A stretch of DNA of 64,000 nucleotides, from contig UQNC01000005.1 in NCBI GenBank assembly GCA_900542175.1, forward strand, positions 1 to 64,000, written 5' to 3'. A program made the translations under genes and the position numbers. Of this stretch, positions 8,546 through 18,082 are shown piece after piece. Position 1 is the stretch's first letter; every line of letters begins with the position of its first letter. This DNA comes from an uncultured Collinsella sp. (lineage in GTDB: Bacteria; Actinomycetota; Coriobacteriia; Coriobacteriales; Coriobacteriaceae). The notes under the pieces were generated by a model. The model saw only the letters and a program-made list of their open reading frames with translations. It was not told the DNA's origin and did not search any database.

Positions 8546-8565
8546 ATACACGACTCAACTAGTCG

Positions 8566-10041
8566 TTACTTCTTGTTGCGCATCTCCGCTTCCATCTGGC
8601 GCAGCAGGTCCATATCGGACTTGGGGCCGCCCGTTCCCAGGCCGCCCATGCCGCCCAGCCCCATGGCATCCAGACCGGGAATATTGGGCATGCGCATCTT
8701 TTTGCCCTTCTTACCCTTCTTGCCCTTCTTGCCGCCGGCCTGTGCCTGATTGGCCATCGTGCGCATGCGGCCCATCATCTTGTTCATCTCGCCCCACTGC
8801 TTCATAAGGCTATTGACCTCGGTGGGGGTCACGCCGGCGCCCTTGGCGATGCGGGCACGGCGCTGGCCGTTGATGATGGAGGGGCGAAGGCGCTCCTCCT
8901 TGGTCATCGACATGATGATGGCCTCGTTCTTATCGAAGATACCTTCGTCCAGGTTGCCACCCATCTGGTTAAGCGCACGCTGGCCACCGGGGAGCATGCC
9001 CAGAATGCCCTTCATGCCGCCCATCTTCTTGACGGCCTTCATCTGGTCGAGCATGTCGTTCATGGTAAAGCCCTCGCGCAGCATGCGCTCGGCAGCCTCG
9101 AGCTGCTCGGCGTCGGCTGCCTCCTGGGCCTTCTCGATGATGCCGACAACATCGCCCATGCCCAAGATGCGCTTGGCCATGCGGTCGGGATAGAACGGCT
9201 CCAGCGAATCGGGTTTCTCGCCCATGCTAACAAACTTGATGGGCTTGCCGGTCACCTGGCGCACGGAAAGCGCGCCGCCGCCACGGGCGTCGCCGTCGAG
9301 CTTGGAGATGATCACGCCGTCAAAGTCGGTGCGCTCGGCGAAGGTCGAGACGACGTTGACGATGTCCTGGCCGGTCATGGCATCGACGACCATCAGCACC
9401 TGATCGGGCTTGACGGCCTTCTTGATGTCCACGGCCTCCTGCATCATCTGCTCGTCGATCTGCAAACGACCGGCGGTATCGACGATGACCACGTCACGCA
9501 GGTGGTCAACGGCCTCCTGAATGGCGCCCTTGGCGATGTCAACCGGGTGCTCGCCATCGCCACGGAAGACCGGCACGCCAATCTCTCCGCCAAGCGTGGC
9601 CAGCTGGTCGGCAGCGGCGGGACGGTAGACGTCGCACGCGGCGAGCAGCGGTGAGCGGCCCTGCTTCTTGAGCAGGTAGGCCAGCTTTACGGCCGCCGTG
9701 GTCTTACCGGAGCCCTGCAGGCCCACGAGCATGATGACATTGGGAATGCGATTGCTAAAGACGAGCTTGCTCTCGGTTGAGCCAAGCATCTCGGTGAGCT
9801 CGTCGAGCACGATCTTGACGACGTTTTGCGCCGGCGACAGCGACTCCATGACCTCGGCGGTCATGCAGCGCTCCTTGGTCTTGGCGACGAACTCCTTGAC
9901 GACCTTAAAGTTAACGTCGGCCTCGAGCAGCGCCATGCGAATATCGCGCATGGCCGAAGTAATATCGGCCTCGGTCAGCTTGCCCTTGCCGCGCAGGCGG
10001 TCAAATGTGTCGTTGAGGCGATCGCTCAGGGAATCAAACAC
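8566..10041 (-). CDS. ffh: Signal recognition particle protein Ffh
   Basis: A 491-residue SRP GTPase that binds signal peptides of nascent membrane proteins together with 4.5S RNA. Order: N domain (1-90), G domain with Walker A 'GLQGSGKTTAAVKLA', 'DTAGRLQIDEQMM' and 'TKLDGDARGG'-type motif ('SKLDGDARGGGALSVRQ'), then a methionine-rich M domain with 'GMGDVVGIIEKAQEA' and 'GMLPG', and a Lys/Gly tail. Length is slightly above typical because of this tail. It is the last gene of the acpP-rnc-smc-ftsY-ffh operon, 10 bases after ftsY, so both SRP partners are co-expressed. Confidence 0.98.
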   Translation of the reverse strand: MFDSLSDRLNDTFDRLRGKGKLTEADITSAMRDIRMALLEADVNFKVVKEFVAKTKERCMTAEVMESLSPAQNVVKIVLDELTEMLGSTESKLVFSNRIPNVIMLVGLQGSGKTTAAVKLAYLLKKQGRSPLLAACDVYRPAAADQLATLGGEIGVPVFRGDGEHPVDIAKGAIQEAVDHLRDVVIVDTAGRLQIDEQMMQEAVDIKKAVKPDQVLMVVDAMTGQDIVNVVSTFAERTDFDGVIISKLDGDARGGGALSVRQVTGKPIKFVSMGEKPDSLEPFYPDRMAKRILGMGDVVGIIEKAQEAADAEQLEAAERMLREGFTMNDMLDQMKAVKKMGGMKGILGMLPGGQRALNQMGGNLDEGIFDKNEAIIMSMTKEERLRPSIINGQRRARIAKGAGVTPTEVNSLMKQWGEMNKMMGRMRTMANQAQAGGKKGKKGKKGKKMRMPNIPGLDAMGLGGMGGLGTGGPKSDMDLLRQMEAEMRNKK

Positions 10042-10051
10042 TAGTCACTCC

Positions 10052-10969
10052 TTAATTGGACTCGCCCACCAGGGCGCGGCAGAAATCTTTGGCATTGAAC
10101 TCCTGCAGGTCATCGACCTGCTCGCCCACGCCGACGCGCAGGATCGGGAGCTTGAGCTTCTCGGCCACGGCCATGGCGATGCCGCCCTTTGCCGTGCCGT
10201 CGAGCTTCGTCATGATAATACCGTCCAGGCCCAGCGCCTCGTTAAACTCGAGCGCCTGGTTCAGACCGTTCTGGCCGGTGGCGGCATCGATCACGAGCAC
10301 GACTGAGACGGGCATGGGGCCGGCGGCCATATTGGCGGCGCGCTTACGCGTCACGTTAACCACCTTGGCAAGCTCGCGCATGAGCTCAGGGCTCGTGTGC
10401 AGACGGCCGGCGGTATCGATAAGCACCAGGTCGCTGCCGCGCTTGTCGGCCTCGTCGAGCACGTCGTAGCAAACACTTGCCGGGTCGGAGCCGCGGTCGC
10501 GCTTGATGACGGGGACGCCAGCGCGCTGGCCCCACACATCGAGCTGCTCGATAGCGGCAGCGCGGAAGGTATCGGCCGAACCGATCACGACGTTCTTGCC
10601 GCGGGAGGCCATGGCGCTCGCGATCTTACCGACCGTCGTGGTCTTGCCGGCACCGTTAATGCCCACAAACAGCACGCAGCTCGGCGTATCGGAAAACGGA
10701 TCGCGCTCGATGGGCACAAAGTGCTGCTCAAGCTGCTCGGCCAGGGCGCGACGGAGTTGCGGGGCGGTCTTGAGGTTCTTCTTGGCCGCGGCATCGCGCA
10801 GGTCATCGGAGACCTTGATGGCGACCTCGGCGCCCATGTCACCCATGACGAGGGTGTCCTCAAGGTCCTCCCAAAAGTCCTCGTCGACCTCGCCGCCAAA
10901 GTAGAATACCTCGTTGAGGGCCTCTCGGCTGCGCTCAAGTCCGCGCGAGAGAGCATCAAAGAATCCCAT
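10052..10969 (-). CDS. ftsY: Signal recognition particle receptor FtsY
   Basis: A 305-residue SRP receptor GTPase without the long acidic A domain seen in E. coli, as is usual in small actinobacterial forms. Motifs: 'FVGINGAGKTTTVGKIA', 'DTFRAAAIEQLDVW', 'DTAGRLHTSPELMREL', 'TKLDGTAKGGIAMAV'. It docks the Ffh-ribosome complex at the membrane. Its start codon overlaps the smc stop by one base (10969), which points to coupled translation. Confidence 0.97.
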   Translation of the reverse strand: MGFFDALSRGLERSREALNEVFYFGGEVDEDFWEDLEDTLVMGDMGAEVAIKVSDDLRDAAAKKNLKTAPQLRRALAEQLEQHFVPIERDPFSDTPSCVLFVGINGAGKTTTVGKIASAMASRGKNVVIGSADTFRAAAIEQLDVWGQRAGVPVIKRDRGSDPASVCYDVLDEADKRGSDLVLIDTAGRLHTSPELMRELAKVVNVTRKRAANMAAGPMPVSVVLVIDAATGQNGLNQALEFNEALGLDGIIMTKLDGTAKGGIAMAVAEKLKLPILRVGVGEQVDDLQEFNAKDFCRALVGESN

Positions 10970-13900
10970 TATGCATTCACGACCTTTCCGGTTTCGCGAT
11001 CGAGTTTTTGCGAGACGACGCGACTGACGCCGTCGGCTTGCATCGAGACGCCATAGAGAACGTCAGCGTCCTCCATAGTACGGCGCTGATGCGAGATAAC
11101 CAAGAGCTGCGTATCGGAACGCAGCACATCGAGGGCTCCGATGAGCTTGGACAGGTTAGCGTCATCAAGCGCCGCCTCGACCTCGTCCAGCACATAGAAC
11201 GGAACCGTGCGCGTGCGGTACACGGCAAAAAGCAGGGCGAGCGCCGTCAGACTCTTCTCGCCGCCCGACATGAGCATCATCTTGGTGATGCGCTTGCCGC
11301 GCGGCTGCGCCACGACCTCAATACCCGTCTCGGCAGGATGCTCGGGATCGGTCATCTCCAGATGAGCCTGGCCACCCGGGAACAGCATGGCGAAGATCTC
11401 GCGGAAGTTCGCATCGACCTTCTCAAACGTCACCAGGAAGGCCTTCCGCATCTTGCGATCAATGGCCACCGTGATCTTGGTGAGCGCCTTGCGCGCGCAC
11501 TCCAGATCGGCCAGCTGCTCCTCGATGTAGTCGGCGCGGCGCTTGAGCTGCTCGTACTCCTCCATGGCAACTTGGTTAACGGGACCAAGGTTGTTGATCT
11601 GGCGCACAAGCTGGTTGAGTTCGCGCTCGGCGGCATCGCGGTCCGTGGGTGCCGGAAGCATGAGCGCTTCCTCGAGTACCGTGGTGCCATCGGCGGTAAT
11701 GGCCTTAATGGCGGCCTCTACCTGCACCTCGAGCTTGCCACGTGCGACCTTGAACTCGTTTTGCGTGGCGGAGGCGGTATCGACCCGCTCCTTAGCGCGG
11801 GCAACCTCTGCCTTGGCATCCTCGATGGTCTTCTTGAGCGAAGCGGAGTCCGCCTCTTCCAGAGAGGCCTGGTCACGCAGGCGCGCTGCCCAATCCGACG
11901 CGCGCTCCAGCAGGGCCGAATAACGCTCGTGCATGGGGTCAACGCGCAGGCGCAGCAGCTCGAGCGAGCGCGAAGCCTGGCGTGTTCCGCGGATACGACG
12001 ATCGATGCCCTCCAGGCGATGCTCCAGGTCGGGCACGCGGCCCTTCAGCGAACGCAGGCGCTCGCTCGTCTGGGCTAGGCGAACCTTGGCGTCGGCGAGC
12101 TTGACGGCGGCCTCGGAATCGTCACGGCGAACGCGGTCGAGTTCGTCGTTGGCCTCGGCAATCTGGAGACCCAGGTCGCTTGCCTGCGCACGGGCCTCGT
12201 CGCGCGAACGGGTGAGCTCGTCAACGCGCGGGCGCGCAGCGCGAACGGCTTCGGAGGCCTGCTCGCGGCGCTTGGAGATGCGCACGCGCTCGACCTCGAC
12301 ATTGTTGGCGCTTTGCTCCAGACGGCCGATCTCGGAGAGCAGCGAGCGGCGCTCGCCCTCAAGACGGGCGATCTCGCCGGCGGCATCACCCTCGGCGGCA
12401 CGCGCCTCCTCGACGGCCGCGTTGGCCTCGACGACCTGATCCGACACATGCTCAAACACAGCAGCTAGATCGGGCTCCAGGCCCTCCAGCTCGCGAATAC
12501 GACGCTTGCGCTCCAGAGCACCCGAAGCCTCGCCGGCATCGAGGCCCACGCGAACCAGGCCGCCACAGGCGACGCGGGCGCCATCGGGGGTCACGTAAGT
12601 CACGCCGTCAACGACCGGCGCCGACAGCGCGGCAGCGAGATCGTCCACTACGTAATAGCCGCCGAGCAGCGCCTCGACGACGGGACCATAGCCTGCGCGC
12701 ACGGACAGACGATCAACCAAACGGGTACCGGAGGCGCCCTCAGCGGCGGTAGAGCCACTCACGCCGCGCGTCACCAGCAGCGCCTCGCCCGAGGCCTTCT
12801 TCTGGTCCAGAGCGGCACGACCGGCACGCTCAAGCGCGGACGTATCGTCGAACAGCAGCGCATCGATATCGCCGGCGAGCAATTGCTCAACCAGGCCCTC
12901 AAGCTCGCGCGGGGCCTCGAGCACGTCGCCCAGACGACCCGAGACATCATCGCCCAGCGCACCCACCAGACGACTCACGAGCGGCGAGCTGTCGGCCATG
13001 CGGGCATCGAGTTTCTTTTGACTGGCAAGTTCTGAGCGCACCTCGGATAACTTGTTGCGCGCCTCGCTCTCGCGGGCACGCAGGTCCTTCAGGGCTGCGC
13101 GTGCCGTCTCGGTGGCCTCACGCGCATCGACCTGAGCCCGGCGCGCTTCCTCAAGAGCGCCCTCAAGCTCCTCGGCGCGGTCGCGACGGCTCTCGAGCGA
13201 GGCCGTGACCTCCTCGAGCTGTTCATCGATCTGCTCAAGGCGCGAGGCATACATGTTGTCCTCGACCTCGGCATTGGAAAGCGAATCCTTCACCTTGGCG
13301 AGCTCGAGCGCGGCGTTATCGGCCACGCGCTGCACATCGCGTTGCTCACGCGTAAGCTGCGAAATCTGATTGTCGAGCGCCACGCGTCGCTCGTGGAGCT
13401 CAGCGGCGGCAGGACCAGCGGCGTCAACGTCCTCCTGGGCCTGCCTGTGCGCACCGGTCACTTCCTCAAGCTGCGCACGCGCGTCCTCGAGCTCCTCGAC
13501 AACGCGACGACGCTGATGCTCGGAGCTCGAAATCTGCCCGCGCATGTCAGACAGGCGCGACACCATGTTGTGGCCTTTTTCCTCGAGCAGGCGCATGTCG
13601 GAGTTAATGCGACCGACCACATCTTGCATATGACGGCGCTGCTCGCCCAGGTCGCCCACAAACAGGCCCTTTTCCTCGAGCATGACCTGAAGCTTCTCGA
13701 GCTCGCGCTCCTTTTCGTCCAAGCGGTACTGCGCAAGCTCCAGCTCGGCAGCACCTTCCTTGGAGCGGCTCTCCAGGTCGTTCCACTGCGACTGCAGCGA
13801 ACGAAGCTCATCGACAGCCAGCATCTGCGTAAGCTCGTTCGCGCGCGAGGACAGCTCTTTGTACTTGCGCGCGCGATCGACCTGACGCTCCAGCGGTCGC

Positions 13901-14505
13901 AGCTGACGGGCGATTTCCTTATTGATGTCGCGGGCACGCGTCAGGTGCTCGTCCATCGACTTAATCTTTTTGAGCGCACGCTCCTTGCGGCGCTTGTGCT
14001 TGGAAATGCCGGCGGCCTCCTCGATAAGGGCGCGGCGCTCCTCGGGGCGGCTCTGCAAAATGGCGTCGAGCTTGCCCTGACTGATAATGGAATGCGTATC
14101 CTTGCCCAGGCCCGAATCGTGCAGGATGTCCTGAATGTCCATCAGACGGCACGGACTCGAGTTGATGAGGTACTCGCTTTCGCCCGAGCGATACATGCGA
14201 CGGGTGATGGCGACCTCGTCAAAATCGACGGGCAGCATATGGTCCGAGTTATCGAGCACCAGCGTGACCTCGGCGACACCCACAGGCTTGCGCGCTGACG
14301 AGCCCGAGAAGATGACATCCTCCATGGCCTGGCCGCGCAGCTGCTTGGCGCTCTGCTCGCCCAGGACCCACAGGATGGAGTCGGAGATGTTCGATTTTCC
14401 CGAGCCGTTTGGACCGACGATGACGGTCAGGCCCGGCTCAAACGTCATATGGGCACGGTCGGCAAACGACTTGAACCCTTTGAGCGTGAGGGACTTGAGA
14501 TACAC
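10969..14505 (-). CDS. smc: Chromosome partition protein SMC
   Basis: An 1178-residue condensin ATPase. The N-terminal head has Walker A 'GPNGSGKSNISDSILWVLGE'; long coiled coils (about 170-500 and 670-1000) flank a hinge near 510-640 with 'SGRLGDVLEAPRELEGLVEQ'; the C-terminal head has the ABC signature 'LMSGGEKSLTALALLFAVYR' and Walker B 'FYVLDEVEAALDD'. It compacts and separates chromosomes with ScpA/ScpB, which are not in this window. The length is normal. Located between rnc and ftsY, as in many Gram-positive bacteria. Confidence 0.98.
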   Translation of the reverse strand: MYLKSLTLKGFKSFADRAHMTFEPGLTVIVGPNGSGKSNISDSILWVLGEQSAKQLRGQAMEDVIFSGSSARKPVGVAEVTLVLDNSDHMLPVDFDEVAITRRMYRSGESEYLINSSPCRLMDIQDILHDSGLGKDTHSIISQGKLDAILQSRPEERRALIEEAAGISKHKRRKERALKKIKSMDEHLTRARDINKEIARQLRPLERQVDRARKYKELSSRANELTQMLAVDELRSLQSQWNDLESRSKEGAAELELAQYRLDEKERELEKLQVMLEEKGLFVGDLGEQRRHMQDVVGRINSDMRLLEEKGHNMVSRLSDMRGQISSSEHQRRRVVEELEDARAQLEEVTGAHRQAQEDVDAAGPAAAELHERRVALDNQISQLTREQRDVQRVADNAALELAKVKDSLSNAEVEDNMYASRLEQIDEQLEEVTASLESRRDRAEELEGALEEARRAQVDAREATETARAALKDLRARESEARNKLSEVRSELASQKKLDARMADSSPLVSRLVGALGDDVSGRLGDVLEAPRELEGLVEQLLAGDIDALLFDDTSALERAGRAALDQKKASGEALLVTRGVSGSTAAEGASGTRLVDRLSVRAGYGPVVEALLGGYYVVDDLAAALSAPVVDGVTYVTPDGARVACGGLVRVGLDAGEASGALERKRRIRELEGLEPDLAAVFEHVSDQVVEANAAVEEARAAEGDAAGEIARLEGERRSLLSEIGRLEQSANNVEVERVRISKRREQASEAVRAARPRVDELTRSRDEARAQASDLGLQIAEANDELDRVRRDDSEAAVKLADAKVRLAQTSERLRSLKGRVPDLEHRLEGIDRRIRGTRQASRSLELLRLRVDPMHERYSALLERASDWAARLRDQASLEEADSASLKKTIEDAKAEVARAKERVDTASATQNEFKVARGKLEVQVEAAIKAITADGTTVLEEALMLPAPTDRDAAERELNQLVRQINNLGPVNQVAMEEYEQLKRRADYIEEQLADLECARKALTKITVAIDRKMRKAFLVTFEKVDANFREIFAMLFPGGQAHLEMTDPEHPAETGIEVVAQPRGKRITKMMLMSGGEKSLTALALLFAVYRTRTVPFYVLDEVEAALDDANLSKLIGALDVLRSDTQLLVISHQRRTMEDADVLYGVSMQADGVSRVVSQKLDRETGKVVNA

Positions 14506-14515
14506 GGTTCCTCGC

Positions 14516-15241
14516 TTACACGTGCTTCTTATTCAGAATCACGCCGTTGGTGGTGTAACCCATGCGGTCGAGCGCTTCGAGCGCGGCGGCTCCCTCGGCT
14601 TCCTTCTTTGAGGAGCCGGAGCCGCGACCCTGACGAATACCATCGATCAAAACCACGGCGGTAAAGGTGGGCGCATGCGCCGGGCCCTCGGAGCCAACGA
14701 GCTTGTACGCCGGGGGCTCGTGACCGTCGGCTTGCACACACTCCTGCAAAAACGACTTGGGGTTCGCAGGATGCTCGGCACGCTCGGAAGCCAAATGCGG
14801 CTTAAGCGTACGGTGAATGAACTCCGCCGCGGCATCCCAGCCGGCATCCAGGTACAGCGCTCCCACGAGCGACTCGTAGACGTTCTCGAGGGCCGAATGC
14901 AGGCCGCGCGCACCGGTACCGGTCTCGGAGGCACCAAAGATGATGATGTCGTCGATGCCCAGCTCGTGAGAAACCTCGGACAGCGTAGCGCCCGAGACAA
15001 GCGACACCTTCAAGCGCGTGAGCTTGCCCTCGTCAAACTCCGGATAGGACTCAAACAGGGAGCGTGCGACCACAGCGCCCAAAATGGAATCGCCCAAGAA
15101 CTCAAGGCGCTCATAGCTGGCAGAAACCGGCTGGCCCTCGACTGCCGAGGGATGCGTAAGCGCCGCGCGCAGCAGCACCTTATTGTTGAACTCGTGGCCC
15201 AGGATTTCCTGGGCGCGCGTAAGTCGGTCGGATAAAGCCAA
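14516..15241 (-). CDS. rnc: Ribonuclease III
   Basis: A 241-residue RNase III that cleaves double-stranded RNA in rRNA and mRNA maturation. The catalytic signature 'YERLEFLGDSILGAVVA' holds the essential Glu and Asp; the second acidic site is in 'ENVYESLVGALYLDAGW'. A C-terminal dsRNA-binding domain follows from about residue 155 ('PKSFLQECVQADGHEPPAYK', ending 'GSSKKEAEGAAALEAL'). Three bases separate it from acpP upstream, and 10 from smc downstream. Confidence 0.97.
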   Translation of the reverse strand: MALSDRLTRAQEILGHEFNNKVLLRAALTHPSAVEGQPVSASYERLEFLGDSILGAVVARSLFESYPEFDEGKLTRLKVSLVSGATLSEVSHELGIDDIIIFGASETGTGARGLHSALENVYESLVGALYLDAGWDAAAEFIHRTLKPHLASERAEHPANPKSFLQECVQADGHEPPAYKLVGSEGPAHAPTFTAVVLIDGIRQGRGSGSSKKEAEGAAALEALDRMGYTTNGVILNKKHV

Positions 15242-15244
15242 GAC

Positions 15245-15487
15245 TTAGGCCTCCTTGGCAGCTTCGATAGCGTCGACGGCGTCGGCGACAGAGTTGAGCG
15301 AGAGCAGGGTCTCGTCATCGATCTCGAGGTTGAACTCGTCCTCGATAGCCGTAACCAGCTGCAGGCGCTCGAGCGAGTTGGCATCGAGGTCGTCAAAGGT
15401 GGTCTCCTCGCTAATTTCGGCAACATCGACGCCCAGAACGTCAGCAGCGACCTCGGCGATCTTGTCGAAGATTTCGGAGCGGTCCAT
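15245..15487 (-). CDS. acpP: Acyl carrier protein
   Basis: An 80-residue acidic four-helix acyl carrier protein. The phosphopantetheine attachment serine lies in 'DDLDANSLERLQLV' (DSL in most species is NSL here). The start ATG 15487 is chosen by alignment to the family (MDRSEIFDKIAEVA) and by GAGGAAGCGCT upstream; the longer frame to 15724 is not supported. First gene of the rnc-smc-ftsY-ffh operon; carries growing fatty acids, and plsX, which uses acyl-ACP, is encoded just upstream. Confidence 0.95.
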   Translation of the reverse strand: MDRSEIFDKIAEVAADVLGVDVAEISEETTFDDLDANSLERLQLVTAIEDEFNLEIDDETLLSLNSVADAVDAIEAAKEA

Positions 15488-15524
15488 AGCGCTTCCTCTC
15501 ATAGTGCATGAATACCAAAAGAAT

Positions 15525-15564
15525 GGTACCGCCCGGGCGGTACCAAGACACGGTTCTGATTCTA
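15525..15564 (-). promoter_or_regulatory. Candidate acpP promoter with perfect palindrome
   Basis: On the minus strand a -10 candidate TAGAAT lies at 15559-15564; its -35 is weak. About ten bases past the expected transcription start is a perfect 20-base palindrome (15525-15544, half-site GGTACCGCCC). A zero-loop palindrome overlapping the start region looks more like a repressor operator than a terminator. FapR-type control of fatty-acid genes is a possible analogy only; the half-site does not match the known Firmicutes FapR box. Confidence 0.4.
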
Positions 15565-15611
15565 CCCCACGACGTGCGCCGCGAAGCACATAACAGCGCT
15601 CTAACTCGCTC

Positions 15612-16631
15612 TTATAAAACGATACCGTCCATAGAGTTGGCGACATTCTCGACCAGCCCAGCGCGCACGGCTTCGGCCGCCGCGAGCGTACCGTTTTTAA
15701 CAGCCTCGACCGAGGTAGCGCCATGGCCGATCAGGACCACGCCGCGCAGGCCCAAAAGAATCGCGCCGCCCTTGGCGTCGCCAGAGAGCTTGGCCTTTAT
15801 CTCGCGCATCTGCTTTTTAATGAGCAGTGCGGCGATCTTGGTGCCGAGCGAGGCCATAAAGGCGCCCTTGAGCTCCTGCAGCAAAAACTTGGCAGCGCCC
15901 TCGGTAGCTTTGAGAGCGATATTACCCGACATGCCATCGGCAACGACGACATCGAAGTTGCCTGAGGTGAGGTCGGTGCCCTCGCAGTTACCAACAAAGC
16001 CGGGAACGGCGGCCTTCATAGCAGGGAAACAGGCCTTGGTAAAGTTGGAGCCCTTCTCGTCCTCGGTGCCGTTGGCAAGCAGGCCCACGCGAGGATGCTC
16101 GATGCCCAGGACGACGCGGGCATAGGCGCTACCCATCTGGGCAAAACGCACCATGTCATCGACCTCCACATCGGGGTTGGCACCCATGTCGCACAGCACC
16201 GTCAGACCGCCGGCGCGATTGGGCAGCGCATTGGTCAGACAGGGGCGCACCGGCTGCTTCTTGCCTTCGGCCTGATACCTAAACGGCGTCACGTAGGCGG
16301 TGGCAGCGGCGGTCATGGCACCGGTGGAGCCGGCGGAGAAGAACGCATCCGCGTTGCCCTTCTTAATGGCGCGGCACGACAGCACGATCGACGAATTGCG
16401 CTTGGTCATCACGGCGCGAATGGGATCGTCATCCATGGCGATAACGTCGGGTGCCTCAAGGGCCTCAACACGTGCGTGGGAAGCGGCAAAGGGGTTGACG
16501 ATTTCGGCGGGGCCAGCTGCCAAGACCTCGATATCGGGATCGGCAGCAAGTGCAGCCTCGATACCATCGAGAACAACCTGAGGTTTCTCGTCTCCACCCA
16601 CAACGTCTACACAAACGCGAACGTTACTCAT
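15612..16631 (-). CDS. plsX: Phosphate acyltransferase PlsX
   Basis: A 339-residue PlsX that converts acyl-ACP to acyl-phosphate for phospholipid synthesis. Recognisable segments: 'VCVDVVGGDEKPQVVLDGIE' at the start (a variant of MGGD), 'FFSAGSTGAMTAAA', 'LCDMGANPDVEVDDMVRFA', 'VGLLANGTEDEKG', and 'GVVLIGHGATSVEAVKN'. The start at ATG 16631 (MSNVRV) has AAGGAG seven bases upstream; the ATG two codons earlier is too close to that site. Its position between rpmF and acpP is the common order. Confidence 0.96.
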   Translation of the reverse strand: MSNVRVCVDVVGGDEKPQVVLDGIEAALAADPDIEVLAAGPAEIVNPFAASHARVEALEAPDVIAMDDDPIRAVMTKRNSSIVLSCRAIKKGNADAFFSAGSTGAMTAAATAYVTPFRYQAEGKKQPVRPCLTNALPNRAGGLTVLCDMGANPDVEVDDMVRFAQMGSAYARVVLGIEHPRVGLLANGTEDEKGSNFTKACFPAMKAAVPGFVGNCEGTDLTSGNFDVVVADGMSGNIALKATEGAAKFLLQELKGAFMASLGTKIAALLIKKQMREIKAKLSGDAKGGAILLGLRGVVLIGHGATSVEAVKNGTLAAAEAVRAGLVENVANSMDGIVL

Positions 16632-16718
16632 ATACATGCTCCTTATACAAAAATGGCCGACTCATTGAGCCGGCCATTGTGGTTCCATTTGGAACGGCAT
16701 CGCATCCAGAGTATACCG

Positions 16719-16898
16719 TTACTCGGTAACGATAACCTCGCGGTCCTTGTAGAAACCGCAGCTGGGGCACACGTGGTGCGGAAGCTTGACAGCGCCGCAA
16801 CGGGGGCACGTGGACTGAGCCGCAGCCGAGATCTTCATGTTGGCGGAACGACGGGTGTGAGTGCGGATACGACCCTGCTTTTGTTTAGGTACGGGCAT
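16719..16898 (-). CDS. rpmF: 50S ribosomal protein L32
   Basis: A 59-residue protein starting MPVPKQKQGRIRTHTRRSAN. Four cysteines in two pairs (CPRCG and CPSCG) form the zinc ribbon typical of zinc-containing L32. ATG at 16898 and TAA at 16719-16721. It lies between the DUF177 gene and plsX, the classic order in which YceD/DUF177 is co-transcribed with rpmF. Confidence 0.96.
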   Translation of the reverse strand: MPVPKQKQGRIRTHTRRSANMKISAAAQSTCPRCGAVKLPHHVCPSCGFYKDREVIVTE

Positions 16899-16962
16899 AG
16901 TGACCTTCCTTATGAACTATCCAGTGTGGCGATTACGCGCAAGTAGCGATACTACCACAGTT

Positions 16963-17517
16963 TTACTCATCGAGCTTGAGATTCTTCAATGCTGCAAATG
17001 GATTTTCCGTGGCAGCGGCCCATTCCGCCTCTGCCTGGGCGGCGCAATCGCATTGCTCGACGTTGAGATTGCAACCGCATGTGGGGCACAGACCACGGCA
17101 ATCGGGCTTGCAGAGCACCACAAACGGCGTGTCCATAACGACCGCGTCATTGATGGGCTCGCCCAGATCGACGAGACGGTCCTCACCCAGGAGCTCGTAG
17201 CCGTCCTCGTAGGCCTCGGGATCCTCGGGCTCCTCAAAGAGGTAGAACTCCTCGATCTCGCCGGCGATATCAAACGAGGCGGGCTCCAGGCAACGGTCGC
17301 ACTCGCCGGTGGCGTGCGCGCGGACCATGCCCGTGAGCAAGACACCGGTACCGGCATTGGTAAAGACAACGTCGTAGTCGATGCCGTCCTGTAGCTGGTA
17401 CTCCTTCTCGCCCACCGTGTAGGTGACGACATCTACCTTACCGGTCAGCGGATACGAATCTCCAGGAAACTCGAGCTGCTCGGAAAGATCGACGGTAACG
17501 CTCGGGAACTCAGCCAT
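16963..17517 (-). CDS. DUF177 (YceD) family protein
   Basis: A 184-residue DUF177/YceD protein; the family is linked to 23S rRNA accumulation and ribosome assembly, with mechanism unsettled. It has the family's cysteine sets: 'GECDRCLEP' and 'CKPDCRGLCPTCGCNLN', probably binding zinc. The start ATG 17517 overlaps the upstream stop in TAATG, so translation is coupled to the coiled-coil gene before it. Followed by rpmF. Confidence 0.92.
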   Translation of the reverse strand: MAEFPSVTVDLSEQLEFPGDSYPLTGKVDVVTYTVGEKEYQLQDGIDYDVVFTNAGTGVLLTGMVRAHATGECDRCLEPASFDIAGEIEEFYLFEEPEDPEAYEDGYELLGEDRLVDLGEPINDAVVMDTPFVVLCKPDCRGLCPTCGCNLNVEQCDCAAQAEAEWAAATENPFAALKNLKLDE

Positions 17518-18014
17518 TACCACTGACCATTCTGTTGGGCAGCACCCTCGTTGAGCTGCTGACGGCAACGGGTAACGGTACCGGTCAGGCTCTTGAGGTT
17601 CTCCTCCAGGTGCGTAAAGACCTGCTCTGCGTAGTCCTCGGCAGCATAACGCGTCTCGCGCTCGTACTGCTGGGCACGATCGCGGATGTCGTCGGCCTGT
17701 TGCTGCGCTAAGCGGACGATCTCCTGCTCACCGGCAATGGTGAGGGCCTGCTGCTGAGCGTCGGCGATGATGGAATCGGCCTGAGCGGCGGCGGAAGCCA
17801 TAAGCTCCTCGCGCTCCTTAAGGATACGGCGGGACTTCTGCCACTCCTCGGGATAGCTCATGCGGATCTCGTCGAGGATGTTAAAGAACACGTCGGCGTC
17901 GATGACCTTGAACTGAGCGTTCTTGCCGAAAGGCGGCTTGGCTTCCTCGATCAGCCCTTCGAGCTCATCGACCAAGCTGACGATCCTATCGCCAGGAAAA
18001 TTCTCGCCCGGCAT
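17517..18014 (-). CDS. DivIVA-like / F-ATPase b-like coiled-coil protein
   Basis: A 165-residue soluble protein with a short conserved N-terminal block ('DRIVSLVDELEGLIEEAKPP', 'VIDADVFFNILDEIRMSYPE') followed by a long coiled coil rich in Ala, Gln and Glu (about 60-155). This is the layout of the DivIVA-related/ATP synthase b-like proteins commonly found next to coaD and DUF177 genes in actinobacteria. A role in cell envelope organisation is only an inference. The start ATG 18014 has GGAG five bases upstream; the upstream ATG at 18038 overlaps that site. Confidence 0.75.
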   Translation of the reverse strand: MPGENFPGDRIVSLVDELEGLIEEAKPPFGKNAQFKVIDADVFFNILDEIRMSYPEEWQKSRRILKEREELMASAAAQADSIIADAQQQALTIAGEQEIVRLAQQQADDIRDRAQQYERETRYAAEDYAEQVFTHLEENLKSLTGTVTRCRQQLNEGAAQQNGQW

Positions 18015-18082
18015 CCGGTCTCCTTTCATAGGTAACATATCATCATGCTAGTTTACCACATGCCACCAGGCAATAAGAAACG

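Noticed and set aside
7652..8551. 299-codon minus-strand frame over the DUF134-NifX gene
   Set aside because: Antisense composition artefact; the plus-strand gene has recognisable domains, ribosome site, promoter and terminator.
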